Shown: positions 49,376 through 58,797 of the stretch, piece after piece
Position numbering within the stretch: the stretch's first letter is position 1
Layout: every line of letters starts with the position of its first letter
Assembly: GCF_022763345.1 (NCBI RefSeq)
Contig: NZ_JALEGS010000073.1
Location: forward strand, 21,704-85,703
DNA length: 64,000 bases
Reading direction: 5' to 3'
Source: Phaeodactylibacter sp.
GTDB taxonomy: Bacteria > Bacteroidota > Bacteroidia > Chitinophagales > Saprospiraceae
Made by a program: the position numbers and the translations under genes
The notes under the pieces: generated by a model
Told to the model about the DNA's origin: nothing
Databases searched by the model: none
The model's input: the letters and a program-made list of their open reading frames with translations, nothing else

Positions 49376-51874
49376 ATGAGTTCCCGATTCCTGCTAATAT
49401 GCGCGGCTTTATGGCTGCCCTTTCTGCTAGACGCCCAATTACTTTCTCCTTCGGCGTTTTTGCCTCATCAGCACGGTGAGCAGTTCACCCCTCACCATAT
49501 TGTCGTTGATTATATGGAGCATGTGGCCACTCAAAGCCCGAGGGTTCAAATTCAGCAATACGGTACCACCTATGAGGGGCGCCCGCTGTTGTTGCTCACC
49601 ATTTCAGACCCTGGCAACCTGGACCGTCTTGATGACATCCGAAAAAACAACCTCCGCCGCGCCCGGCAGATGGAAGGGGGAACCTCCCCGGAACTTGACA
49701 AAGCCATTGTGTGGCTCAGCTTCGGCGTGCATGGCAACGAGGCCGGAGCCACCGAAAGCAGTATGAGCGTACTGTACGAACTGGCACGGGAAGACAACCC
49801 CCAAGCCAGTCAGTGGCTAAAGGAAACCGTGGTGTTGCTGGACCCCGCCCTCAACCCCGATGGCTACGCCCGCTATACAGACTGGTACCGGCGGGTAGCT
49901 CCTGCGATCAACACGCCTGAACGGGCTACTCTTGAGCATCAGGAGCCCTGGCCGGGCGGCAGAGTCAACCACTACCACTTTGACCTCAACCGGGACTGGG
50001 CCTGGCAAACACAGACCGAAAGCCAGCACCGCATGGAGGCCTACCAGCAATGGATGCCGCATATCCACGTCGATTACCACGAGCAGTATCCGGATAATCC
50101 CTATTACTTTGCACCGGCTGCAGCGCCCTATCATGAATTCATTACCGACTGGCAATCGGATTTCCAGTATGAAATCGGGCAGAACCATGCCCGCCACTTT
50201 GATCAGCAGGGCTGGTTGTACTTTACACGGGAGGTGTTTGACCTGCTCTATCCCAGCTACGGTGACACTTACCCTACTTTCAACGGCTCTGTGGGCATGA
50301 CCTATGAGCAGGCCGGGCACGGCATTTCCGGCAGAGGGGTACTGATGGAGAACGGCGACACCCTAACCCTGAAGGATCGCATTGACCACCATACCGAAAC
50401 AGCACTTTCCACTATTGAGGTGGCTTACCGGTCCAGATCAGAAATGCTGAAAAAATTTGAAGCCTACTTCGATAAAGCAATGCGCGACCCGATTGGCGAA
50501 TACCGGTCCTATGTCATCAGCAAAGATAACCCGGTGGGCAAGCTCAAGGCACTTACCCAACTGCTGGACCGCAACAATATCCAATTCGGCACCGCCACCG
50601 ACGGCCGCAAGCTTTCTGCTTTTGATTACCAAAAAGGCGTAAAGGCAAGCGTGGCCATCCAAAAGGGAGATCTGATTGTGAGCGCCTACCAGCCGCAGTC
50701 CGTGTTAGCACAAGTCCTGTTTGAACCCGTCCCAAAGCTGGAAGACTCCCTAACCTACGATATTACCGCCTGGGCTTTGCCTTATGCTTATGGCCTGCAG
50801 GCTTTTGCCAGCGCCGAAAAAATTAATGCAGACCCCGGCTACACCCTCCCGGCAGTGGCGCCGGTTACTGCCGACAAGCCTTACGCTTACGTAGCTCCAT
50901 GGACTGCTGTGGCTGATGCCCGCTTCCTGGCGGCTTTACAACGGGCAGGCATCAAAGTCCGGTCTGCGATGGCTTCCTTTGGCATTCAGGGCGAAGACTA
51001 TGAGGGCGGCACTTTGGTCATCACCCGGGCAGACAACCGCAAGATGAGTGGTTTTGATGAGAAAATCCGGCAAATTGCTGAAACACACGGACAGCAGTTG
51101 AAGACCCTGAAAACCGGATTTTCGGATGAAGGCTTTGACCTTGGCTCAGACAACCTCAACTTCCTCGAAGCACCGAAAGTAGCCTTATTCTCCGGCAGCT
51201 CCGTGGATGCAGGCAACTATGGGGAAGTTTGGCACTTCTTTGAGCAGGTACTGGAATACCCGCTATTTCTGCTGGAAGCCGACCAATTGTCTTCCACTGA
51301 TTTGGACGAGTACAACGTCATCGTATTGGCAGAAGGGCGTTACAGTCTTGACGAAGCCAGCAATCAAGCCCTGCAGCGCTGGATGCGTCAGGGTGGGCGG
51401 TTGATTGCCCTGGGGCAAGCCAACCGAAGCCTTGCCGGGCAGTCAGGCTTCAACCTTTCCTCAAAGGAAGCCAAGCCCGAATCAGAAGAAAAACCTGCCC
51501 CTGAGCCTTACGGAGGCAGCAGCCGCCGGGCCATTTCCAACTACATACCGGGCGCAATTTTCCCGGCAACGGTAGACAATACCCACCCATTGGGCTTCGG
51601 GCTGGGCAAGACTTACCATAGCCTAAAGACATCCGGAGCGGCCTACCAATTGCTGGATGAGGGCTGGAATGTGGGCTACCTGGAAGATCCGGTGACTCCA
51701 ATTGGCTTCGCCGGCAGCCAGGCGGTTAGCAGGCAGGGGGGCACTCTGGTGTTTGGCATCGAAAACAAAGGGCGGGGTGCCGCCATTTACCTAATTGACA
51801 ATCCTTTATTCCGGGGCTTCTGGGAAGAAGGCCAGTTGTTGTTTTGCAATGCCCTGTTCCTGGCAGGACAGTGA
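49376..51874 (+). CDS. secreted M14-family zinc carboxypeptidase
   Basis: An 832-residue exported enzyme with signal peptide (RFLLICAALWLPFLLDAQ). The peptidase domain (about 40-360) has the zinc ligands HGNEAG and the third ligand histidine in HIHVDYHEQYPDNPYYF, as in M14 proteins. The rest (about 390-832) is an extension with no recognised catalytic motif, probably a glutamine-amidotransferase-like domain (KVALFSGSSVDAGNYGEVWHFFEQVLEYPLFLLEADQL, YNVIVLAEGRYSLDEASNQALQRWMRQGGRLIALGQ). The C-terminal portion (FGLGKTYHSLKTSG, FAGSQAVSRQGGTLVFG) resembles that in Bacteroidota M14 proteins with a fused DJ-1/PfpI-like fold. It likely digests extracellular peptides. Start chosen at ATG 49376. Confidence 0.85.
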   Translation: MSSRFLLICAALWLPFLLDAQLLSPSAFLPHQHGEQFTPHHIVVDYMEHVATQSPRVQIQQYGTTYEGRPLLLLTISDPGNLDRLDDIRKNNLRRARQMEGGTSPELDKAIVWLSFGVHGNEAGATESSMSVLYELAREDNPQASQWLKETVVLLDPALNPDGYARYTDWYRRVAPAINTPERATLEHQEPWPGGRVNHYHFDLNRDWAWQTQTESQHRMEAYQQWMPHIHVDYHEQYPDNPYYFAPAAAPYHEFITDWQSDFQYEIGQNHARHFDQQGWLYFTREVFDLLYPSYGDTYPTFNGSVGMTYEQAGHGISGRGVLMENGDTLTLKDRIDHHTETALSTIEVAYRSRSEMLKKFEAYFDKAMRDPIGEYRSYVISKDNPVGKLKALTQLLDRNNIQFGTATDGRKLSAFDYQKGVKASVAIQKGDLIVSAYQPQSVLAQVLFEPVPKLEDSLTYDITAWALPYAYGLQAFASAEKINADPGYTLPAVAPVTADKPYAYVAPWTAVADARFLAALQRAGIKVRSAMASFGIQGEDYEGGTLVITRADNRKMSGFDEKIRQIAETHGQQLKTLKTGFSDEGFDLGSDNLNFLEAPKVALFSGSSVDAGNYGEVWHFFEQVLEYPLFLLEADQLSSTDLDEYNVIVLAEGRYSLDEASNQALQRWMRQGGRLIALGQANRSLAGQSGFNLSSKEAKPESEEKPAPEPYGGSSRRAISNYIPGAIFPATVDNTHPLGFGLGKTYHSLKTSGAAYQLLDEGWNVGYLEDPVTPIGFAGSQAVSRQGGTLVFGIENKGRGAAIYLIDNPLFRGFWEEGQLLFCNALFLAGQ

Positions 51875-51985
51875 TAGCAGAATGTCGGCATTGAGCCAAA
51901 TGTGGGGTACAGATTGCCTGCAATGAGGAATTGTAGTACATTGGAGTATCCCCGGCATACAATGGGAAAATCATAGAGACACAGC

Positions 51986-54900
51986 ATGCACAACCGTCTG
52001 CTTATTTTGCTGCTCCTAATGGTCAGTTTGGAGCTTTCCGGACAAAAAGCGGTACCTGTACCGGGTGCATCGCCTTTATCGGGTGTGCCTCTTATTGCCT
52101 TGTCTGCACTGGATAATGAAGCCCTCCTGCAGGAAGAGCTGAACAACCGCGGCCCGAACCGGCCACCCAAATTTGCCCAACGCCGGGAAGTAGATATCCG
52201 TCCCACAGAGACCGGATTATGGGAAAGCCTGCCCAATGGCGATATGCTCTGGCGGCTGCGCATTCAGTCGCCCAATGCCCACTCTATCAATTTAGGCTTT
52301 ACAGAATTCTACATGCCTGAAGGAGGGCGGCTGTTGCTCTACGATCCGCTCCAAACGGAAGTCCTTGGGCCTTTCACACCTTCCGATAATGAAGGGCATC
52401 AGCAGCTCTGGACACCTGTACTGGGCGGTGACGATCTGGTGCTCGAAGTAGTCGTTCCAGCCCACGAGCGCCCTAATCTTCGCCTTCGCCTCACCAGTAT
52501 CAACCACGACTTCCTTAACTTCTTTGGTGTTACAACCGGTGCCTGCCACCTTGACGTACTCTGTGGTGCATCTAATGGCTGGGGCATCGTAGACCTTTAC
52601 CGGGACGTGATCCAGTCTGTAGCCGTTTATGGTATGGGAGGCGAAACCTTCTGCACGGGAGCCCTGATCAACAACACCGCCAATGACTGCCGCCCGTACT
52701 TTCTGTCTGCTTTTCACTGTGATGTGACGCCTTCTGATGCCCCCTCGGTGGTCGTTTACTGGAATTATCAAAATTCCTACTGCCGGCAGCCGGGTACTGT
52801 AGCGAGTGGCAACCCAGGCAATGGCAGCCTCAACAACTTCAATACCGGCGCTACTTACCGCGCAGGCTACCAGCCTTCCGACTTTGTGCTTCTGGAGCTT
52901 GACGATCCTATCCCTTCTTCTTCACAGGCCTACTTTGCCGGCTGGTCCCGGGAGGCTACCCCTCCACAGGATACCGTGGTTTGTGTGCATCATCCTGATG
53001 GGGCGGAAAAACGCATCAGCTTTGCCTTCAATGATACTTATCCTGGCATTTGGGGCAATGGTAATCAGGAAGTCCCCAACGGCAATCACCTGATTGTGCC
53101 GGACTGGAGTGTGGGCAGTACCGAAGTGGGCTCTTCCGGTGCTCCGCTGTTCAATAAGCAGGGGCGGATTGTAGGGCAACTCCATGGAGGCAGTGCGAGC
53201 TGTAGCAATAACGAATACGATGCCTTCGGCTGGATCCGGTCAAGCTGGGAAGGGGGCGGCACTTCTACTTCCCGCCTGAAGGACTGGCTGGCGCCCAATG
53301 GTGAAAATTTATTCTTCCTTGACGGAAGGCTGTTGTCCAGTTGCAATGCCTCCATTTTCATTCAGCCCTCCGTCACGGCTATCTGTATCCCAGGCACCGC
53401 TGAGTTTGAAATAGAAATCGCAGAGGCTTTCACGGGCACCGTAAACCTGGAAGTTAATGGGTTGCCTACCGGTGTCGATTACAGCCTAAGCCCGGCTACT
53501 GTTTACGGTGGAAGCACCGTTACCCTCACACTCAATGCCTACGGAGCGGACCTGACGACTGGCATGCTCAGCTTCTCTGTTACCGCTGCTGATGAATACA
53601 GTACGGTCACAGAGTCCACATCTATTTTTCTGGTAGCCGATGCCCCTCAGGCAGTCGCCACTTCCTACCCTGAGCCCGAAGCCACTGGGGTATCACTTGC
53701 CCCGGAATTCTCCTGGTTGCCCGCCGCAAATGCCACCGGCTACGATTTGCAAATCTCTGTTGATAATGGATTTAACAATCTCGTGGCATCCTTGTCGAAT
53801 CTAGGCGGCACCACCTATCAGGGCGCAACGCTGGACGCCTATTCTAACTACTTTTACCGGGTGCGAGCCCGTAACCTCTGCGGTCCCGGAGACTGGTCAG
53901 AAGGCGTTCGGTTCAGCACTTCTGCTATCCGGTGCGAAACCGTACAGGCCACTGAAATCCCGCTCACCATATTTAGTAGCGCCCCGAATACCATTTCTTC
54001 TGCATTGAACCTGGATATAGAAGGTACTATAGGCTCCGTCTCCTTGCGCAATATTGAAATCGACCACACCTATGTCGGGGACTTATCTGGTATGCTAAGG
54101 TCGCCTGAAGGCACAGCCGTACAGCTTTTTGACCGCCCCGGCTTCCCGCTGATCCCCTTTGGTTGCCCCGGAGACGATCTTTTTCTCCACTTTTCTGATG
54201 ATGCTGATGCCAGTCCTTTCGACCTTGAAGGCACCTGTGGCAACGAACCTGCTATCTCAGGTGCATTCCGGCCCGGGTCGCCTTTATCCAGCCTCATTGG
54301 CGAGACTGCGGCGGGTGAATGGCAACTCATCCTGTTTGATAACTTCAGCCAGGACGGTGGGCAACTCAAAAATTGGGAAATAGAAATATGCACCACCTAC
54401 CCCCCCGCCGCAGAGGTCTTTCTTGAAAGTGATATCCTGGAAGCCTGCACCAATCAGGTACAGACCTTCGAGGTTTTTGTCGGCACTGGGTTTGTACAAC
54501 CAGTAACCTTAGGCATTGCCGGACTGCCCGATGGGGTTTCGGGCACATTCCAACCCGAAGTGGCCCTGCCGGGAACTTTTGCCACCCTTACGCTGGACAG
54601 CATGTATTCTGTTTCGGAAAATGACATCATCATCTACGGGGGTGACGGTAACACCATCCACTTTTGTGAATTAGAGCTTCATATTGGATCCCTCCCCAAT
54701 CCGCCGATTTTGTTTACCCCCGATGATGCATCACCTGTATTCCAGGGGGAACAGTCCTTCTCCTGGTCGCCTTCAGTAGGAGCTGACAGTTTTCGGCTGG
54801 AAATCAGCCCAGATGCCACATTCCAGTCGCTAACCTTCAGCCAAACCGTGACGCAATCTTATTTTTCGTTGCCCTCGGAGCTTGATGCCGGTCAATACTT

Positions 54901-55234
54901 CTGGCGGGTAATCGCCCTGAATCGCTGCGGTGCCAGGTACAGCCCGGTGTATTCCTTTTTTAAAGAAGGGGCAGTCACTGCCACGCGCACTGAAACCCAG
55001 GTCGGAGAGGCACGGATTTTCCCCAATCCTACTACCGGACTGCTTCACGTCTGGTTGCCAGAAGGCTTAGATAAAGCGCAGGCCAGGCTCTACAATGTGC
55101 AGGGGCAATTGCTGCAGAAAACACACCTCGCAGCAATGAGTACGCTCAGATTACATGCTTTACCGGCGGGCGTATACTGGCTTCAGCTCCAAATGGAAGA
55201 TCGGATGGAAGTCCACAAAGTGGTGCTGCAGTAA
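51986..55234 (+). CDS. secreted trypsin-like serine protease with P/Homo B domain and T9SS sorting domain
   Basis: A 1082-residue secreted protease. Signal peptide (LLILLLLMVSLELSGQ), propeptide-like region to about 195, then a trypsin-fold domain with H in FLSAFHCD (near 240), D in PSDFVLLELDDP (near 300) and S in GSSGAPLF (near 385), as in lysyl-endopeptidase-type enzymes. A middle segment with Ig/fibronectin-like repeats (ATGYDLQISVDNGFNNLVASL, ADSFRLEISPDATFQSL), a proprotein-convertase P domain (DIEGTIGSVSLRNIEIDHTYVGDLSG to GEWQLILFDN), and a T9SS type A sorting domain (ARIFPNPTTG to GVYWLQLQMEDRMEVHKVVLQ) follow. It is predicted to act outside the cell. Long, normal for this group. Confidence 0.9.
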   Translation: MHNRLLILLLLMVSLELSGQKAVPVPGASPLSGVPLIALSALDNEALLQEELNNRGPNRPPKFAQRREVDIRPTETGLWESLPNGDMLWRLRIQSPNAHSINLGFTEFYMPEGGRLLLYDPLQTEVLGPFTPSDNEGHQQLWTPVLGGDDLVLEVVVPAHERPNLRLRLTSINHDFLNFFGVTTGACHLDVLCGASNGWGIVDLYRDVIQSVAVYGMGGETFCTGALINNTANDCRPYFLSAFHCDVTPSDAPSVVVYWNYQNSYCRQPGTVASGNPGNGSLNNFNTGATYRAGYQPSDFVLLELDDPIPSSSQAYFAGWSREATPPQDTVVCVHHPDGAEKRISFAFNDTYPGIWGNGNQEVPNGNHLIVPDWSVGSTEVGSSGAPLFNKQGRIVGQLHGGSASCSNNEYDAFGWIRSSWEGGGTSTSRLKDWLAPNGENLFFLDGRLLSSCNASIFIQPSVTAICIPGTAEFEIEIAEAFTGTVNLEVNGLPTGVDYSLSPATVYGGSTVTLTLNAYGADLTTGMLSFSVTAADEYSTVTESTSIFLVADAPQAVATSYPEPEATGVSLAPEFSWLPAANATGYDLQISVDNGFNNLVASLSNLGGTTYQGATLDAYSNYFYRVRARNLCGPGDWSEGVRFSTSAIRCETVQATEIPLTIFSSAPNTISSALNLDIEGTIGSVSLRNIEIDHTYVGDLSGMLRSPEGTAVQLFDRPGFPLIPFGCPGDDLFLHFSDDADASPFDLEGTCGNEPAISGAFRPGSPLSSLIGETAAGEWQLILFDNFSQDGGQLKNWEIEICTTYPPAAEVFLESDILEACTNQVQTFEVFVGTGFVQPVTLGIAGLPDGVSGTFQPEVALPGTFATLTLDSMYSVSENDIIIYGGDGNTIHFCELELHIGSLPNPPILFTPDDASPVFQGEQSFSWSPSVGADSFRLEISPDATFQSLTFSQTVTQSYFSLPSELDAGQYFWRVIALNRCGARYSPVYSFFKEGAVTATRTETQVGEARIFPNPTTGLLHVWLPEGLDKAQARLYNVQGQLLQKTHLAAMSTLRLHALPAGVYWLQLQMEDRMEVHKVVLQ

Positions 55235-55240
55235 TTTTCC

Positions 55241-55248
55241 TACATTTG
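55241..55248 (+). promoter_or_regulatory. -7 promoter element of fahA
   Basis: tacatttg matches TAnnTTTG exactly and lies 17 nt before the ATG at 55266. It sits just after the stop of the preceding protease gene. Confidence 0.45.
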
Positions 55249-55265
55249 CCCAAAACCAAATTACG

Positions 55266-56537
55266 ATGATACAAGCGAACGACCCAAAACTAAAATCATG
55301 GGTGCCCGTCCCTGAGGGCAGTGATTTCCCTATACAGAATTTACCCTTTGGCATATTCAAAACACCAGGTCTGACGCCGAGAATGTGCACTGCGATTGGA
55401 GACCACATCGCAGATTTGCAGGTGTTGGCAGAACATGGCTTTTTTGATGACCTTGATGTGCCCCGGGAAGTCTTTGCACAACCTACGATTAACAGCTTCA
55501 TGGCTTTGGGCAAAACCCAAACCCGTGCGGTCCGCAACCGCATTTCCGAAGTGCTTGATGATGACCTGGAGGACTGGGATGCCAGTCAGCTGGCGGATTA
55601 TTTCCTGCACCCGCGCCAGGAGGTGGAAATGTTGCTCCCGGTTGAAGTGGGCGACTATACCGACTTTTACTCCAGCCGCGAGCATGCCACCAATGTTGGC
55701 ACCATGTTCCGGGGCAAGGATAACGCGCTGATGCCGAACTGGCTGCACCTGCCGGTTGGCTACCACGGGCGTGCTTCTTCGATTGTCGTTTCGGGCACAC
55801 CGGTACGCCGCCCCATGGGGCAGCAAATCCCTAATGATGCAGAACAGCCGGTCTTTGGCCCTTCCAAACTGCTTGACTTTGAGCTGGAGATGGGCTTTGT
55901 GGTAGGCCAGTCTACTAAGCTGGGCAGCCGGGTAGATGTAGCGCAGGCAGAAGAATACATCTTCGGGATGATGCTCTTCAATGACTGGTCAGCCCGCGAT
56001 ATCCAAAAGTGGGAATATGTGCCGCTCGGGCCATTCCTGGGCAAGAGCTTCGCTTCAACCATCTCGCCCTGGATCGTCACCCTTGATGCACTGGAGCCAT
56101 TCCGTACGGCTGGCCCAAAGCAGGACCCCGAACCGCTGCCCTACCTGCAACTGGAAGGCGCGCACACTTTCGATATCAATATCAGCATGGCCATTCAGCC
56201 GGAAAATGGTGAAGAAAAAACAGTTTGCGCCTCCAACTTCAAGTACCTGTACTGGAGCATGGCACAGCAACTGGCGCACCATACCGTCAATGGCTGCAAC
56301 CTCCGGGTAGGGGACATCATGGCCTCCGGTACGATTAGCGGGCCGGAAGCATCCTCTTACGGTTCTATGCTGGAGCTTACCTGGCGGGGCTCGAAGCCCA
56401 TCGCTATGCCCGATGGCAGTGAGCGCAAGTTTATTCACGATGGAGACACTGTGACGATGCGCGGATACTGTGAGCGGGACGGGTTGCGTATTGGCTTCGG
56501 TGAAGCGGCGGGAAAAGTGCTTCCTGCTCTACCCTAA
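55266..56537 (+). CDS. fahA: fumarylacetoacetase
   Basis: A 423-residue enzyme of tyrosine and phenylalanine breakdown that cleaves fumarylacetoacetate to fumarate and acetoacetate. Typical segments: DYTDFYSSREHATNVGTMFRG near 125-145 with metal ligand D126, PVGYHGRASSIVVSGTPVRRP, LDFELEMGFVVG (E ligands), YIFGMMLFNDWSARDIQKWEYVPLGPFLGKSFASTISPWIV, and NLRVGDIMASGTISGP. Length matches the family. The ATG at 55266 fits; the frame extends to 55155. The homogentisate dioxygenase and other pathway genes are not adjacent in this window. dacB follows 14 bp downstream and may be co-transcribed. Confidence 0.95.
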   Translation: MIQANDPKLKSWVPVPEGSDFPIQNLPFGIFKTPGLTPRMCTAIGDHIADLQVLAEHGFFDDLDVPREVFAQPTINSFMALGKTQTRAVRNRISEVLDDDLEDWDASQLADYFLHPRQEVEMLLPVEVGDYTDFYSSREHATNVGTMFRGKDNALMPNWLHLPVGYHGRASSIVVSGTPVRRPMGQQIPNDAEQPVFGPSKLLDFELEMGFVVGQSTKLGSRVDVAQAEEYIFGMMLFNDWSARDIQKWEYVPLGPFLGKSFASTISPWIVTLDALEPFRTAGPKQDPEPLPYLQLEGAHTFDINISMAIQPENGEEKTVCASNFKYLYWSMAQQLAHHTVNGCNLRVGDIMASGTISGPEASSYGSMLELTWRGSKPIAMPDGSERKFIHDGDTVTMRGYCERDGLRIGFGEAAGKVLPALP

Positions 56538-56551
56538 AAACCCACTTTTGC

Positions 56552-57997
56552 ATGTTCAAGCACCTAACCCTTGTCTTGTTACTGTTAAGCTTTGGCAAGG
56601 CTGCCACTGCACAGAGCAGCTGGCAGCGTGCCGCTGACCGACTGGCGGCGAATCCTGCTTTGAAGCACGGCAGCATCAGTTTATGTGTCATTGATGTCGC
56701 TTCCGGCAAAACAGTGGCGCAGGTCAATCCTGATTTAAGCCTCAAACCAGCGTCCAACCTGAAGGTCCTGACTACCGGCAGTGCCCTTGCGCTGCTCGGC
56801 CCAGACTACCGCTTTTCGACAAAGCTGCAGTACGAAGGCACCATCAATAAAAGCGGCATACTTGAAGGCGATCTTTTCCTCTACGGCAATGGGGACCCCA
56901 CACTGGGCTCTCCCCTGCTGGAAGCGGCCACCGGCCCGGAAGAAACGCTTCGCCTGTTTCGGTTGGCTGTACAGCGGGCTGGCATCCGCCGTGTTCAAGG
57001 CAGGGTAATCGGGGACGCCTCCGCTTTTGGCTCACAGGCCTACTGCCGGACCTGGCAGTGGGAAGACATGGGCAATTACTATGCTGCCGGTGCCTGGTCG
57101 CTCAACTGGCATGAGAACCTGCACGAATTGCACTTTAAACAAACAGCGGAGGGAAAGACGCCCTCGATATCCGGCACCACTCCATTTGTTCCAGGCCTGA
57201 CTTTTAGCAATGAAGTGGTCTCCGGCAGCCCGGGCTCTGGCGACAACGCCTATATTTTCGGTGCGCCCTACCAGATGGAACGCTATGTGAGGGGCAGCAT
57301 CCCCGCCGGAAGCGGGACCTTCACCATCAAAGGGGCACTGCCTGACCCGCCTTTACTGTTGGCGCAGACGCTACAGCAGGAACTCTCAGGGGTAGGTATC
57401 CCTACCCAAGGAGCTGACCGGCGATTTATGTCGACTGTTTCCGACAGGACCACGCTTTACACCCACTACGCTCCCCCACTTTCCGCTATCGTGGAGCGGA
57501 CCAATATGGAAAGCGTCAACCTCTATTGTGAAGCGATGCTGCGCACAATTGGATGGGAACAGAGTCAGGAGGGCCGTTATGCCGCTGGCCATAAAGCCAT
57601 ACAGGAATACTGGGAAAGCCGGGGACTCAGCTGGGAAGGTGTTTTTCTGGACGATGGAAGTGGTTTGTCGGAGGGTAATGCTGTGCCTGCGCGATTTCTC
57701 GCAGCTTTTATGCGGAAAATGGCCCTCGGACCAACCGATGTGTTCCAGGCTTTTGAAGCCTCTCTGCCCGTAGCGGGAAGAAGCGGCTCTATGAAGTACG
57801 CTCTGAAAGGGACCGCTGCCGAGGGGCGCGTTTTAGCTAAAACCGGCACACTGGAGCGGGTACGTGCACTAACTGGTTATGTAGACACGCGCAATGGGCA
57901 ACGGGTGGCTTTTTCCGTCATCGTCAACCGCTACGAGGGCTCAGGGGGCAAAATCCGAAAGGCCATGGAACAGTTTCTGCTTGCTTTATGCCAATAG
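56552..57997 (+). CDS. dacB: D-alanyl-D-alanine carboxypeptidase/endopeptidase (PBP4, S13), second copy
   Basis: A 481-residue secreted peptidase with signal peptide (TLVLLLLSFGKAATAQ). SxxK is S68-NL-K71, the SxN motif is in NMESVNLYCEAML (SVN, near 320), and KTG in VLAKTGTLERV (near 430). The long insert between motif 1 and 2 (about 90-300) is standard for PBP4. It is a divergent paralog of the dacB at 32636-33967. It follows fahA by 14 bp and precedes the lipoprotein methyltransferase by 74 bp, all on the same strand. Confidence 0.9.
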   Translation: MFKHLTLVLLLLSFGKAATAQSSWQRAADRLAANPALKHGSISLCVIDVASGKTVAQVNPDLSLKPASNLKVLTTGSALALLGPDYRFSTKLQYEGTINKSGILEGDLFLYGNGDPTLGSPLLEAATGPEETLRLFRLAVQRAGIRRVQGRVIGDASAFGSQAYCRTWQWEDMGNYYAAGAWSLNWHENLHELHFKQTAEGKTPSISGTTPFVPGLTFSNEVVSGSPGSGDNAYIFGAPYQMERYVRGSIPAGSGTFTIKGALPDPPLLLAQTLQQELSGVGIPTQGADRRFMSTVSDRTTLYTHYAPPLSAIVERTNMESVNLYCEAMLRTIGWEQSQEGRYAAGHKAIQEYWESRGLSWEGVFLDDGSGLSEGNAVPARFLAAFMRKMALGPTDVFQAFEASLPVAGRSGSMKYALKGTAAEGRVLAKTGTLERVRALTGYVDTRNGQRVAFSVIVNRYEGSGGKIRKAMEQFLLALCQ

Positions 57998-58071
57998 GAA
58001 GCCACACACCAAAGCTTAATATCGTTCAGATTAAGGAACGGTTTACTAACTTTAGCGGAAATAAATTCTTT

Positions 58072-58788
58072 ATGCGACATCGACTACTGTTTTTTCTGCT
58101 TGCCGCAACCCTGATCTGGTCCTGCCAGCCTTCTTCTTCGGAACAAACGGCTGCGACTTCTGATCCAGTTACTGAAAACGCCCCTACAGAGTTGGCAGAG
58201 GATAGCGTCACCGAAACCAAGACCCGGGTGAAGGAAAAAGAGATGTACGAAAACACCAACCGGATGGTGTGGCAAAAACCGGAGATGATCCTGAGCATGT
58301 TGGGCGACCTCGACAATAAAACAGTCGCCGATATTGGAGCAGGCACCGGTTTTTTTGCCAAACGGCTCACCCAGAAAGCAGAAAAGGTCATTGCGATCGA
58401 TATTGACCAGCGCTTTCTCAACTACATTGATAGCATAAAGATGCTGGAAATGGATGAAACGGCTGCAGAACGGCTGGAAACCCGCCTGGCTTCACCCACT
58501 CACCCCAACCTCGAGCCTGGGGAAGCGGATGTCATTATGATTGTCAATACATTTATGTACATCCGGGATAAGGAAGCCTACCTCAGGACCCTCCGCAACT
58601 GCCTGGCTGATAACGGTATGCTGATGATCGTTGACTTTAAGCGGAAGCGCACGAATATAGGGCCGCCTTCTGCTATCCGGTTGCCGCTGTACAGGCTCGA
58701 AGAAATGATGTACGAGACAGGTTACCAATCTATAAAAACCAATGATACCGCACTGGATTATCAGTACATTATCACGGCGCAGAAGTAA
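58072..58788 (+). CDS. lipoprotein with class I SAM-dependent methyltransferase domain
   Basis: A 238-residue protein that combines a lipoprotein signal peptide (MRHRLLFFLLAATLIWSC, lipidated C18) with an acidic linker and a Rossmann methyltransferase domain: SAM-binding motif VADIGAGTG (85-93), IAIDIDQRF, and DVIMIVNTFMYI, then a substrate-side NGMLMIVDFKRK. SAM is normally cytoplasmic, so an exported methyltransferase is odd; either it acts in a special compartment or the signal is not cleaved. The start at 58072 is chosen as the first ATG of the lipoprotein signal; a -7-like TAACTTTA lies at 58047-58054. It converges on purA with a 9-bp gap. Confidence 0.8.
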   Translation: MRHRLLFFLLAATLIWSCQPSSSEQTAATSDPVTENAPTELAEDSVTETKTRVKEKEMYENTNRMVWQKPEMILSMLGDLDNKTVADIGAGTGFFAKRLTQKAEKVIAIDIDQRFLNYIDSIKMLEMDETAAERLETRLASPTHPNLEPGEADVIMIVNTFMYIRDKEAYLRTLRNCLADNGMLMIVDFKRKRTNIGPPSAIRLPLYRLEEMMYETGYQSIKTNDTALDYQYIITAQK

Positions 58789-58797
58789 CCGCTACGC

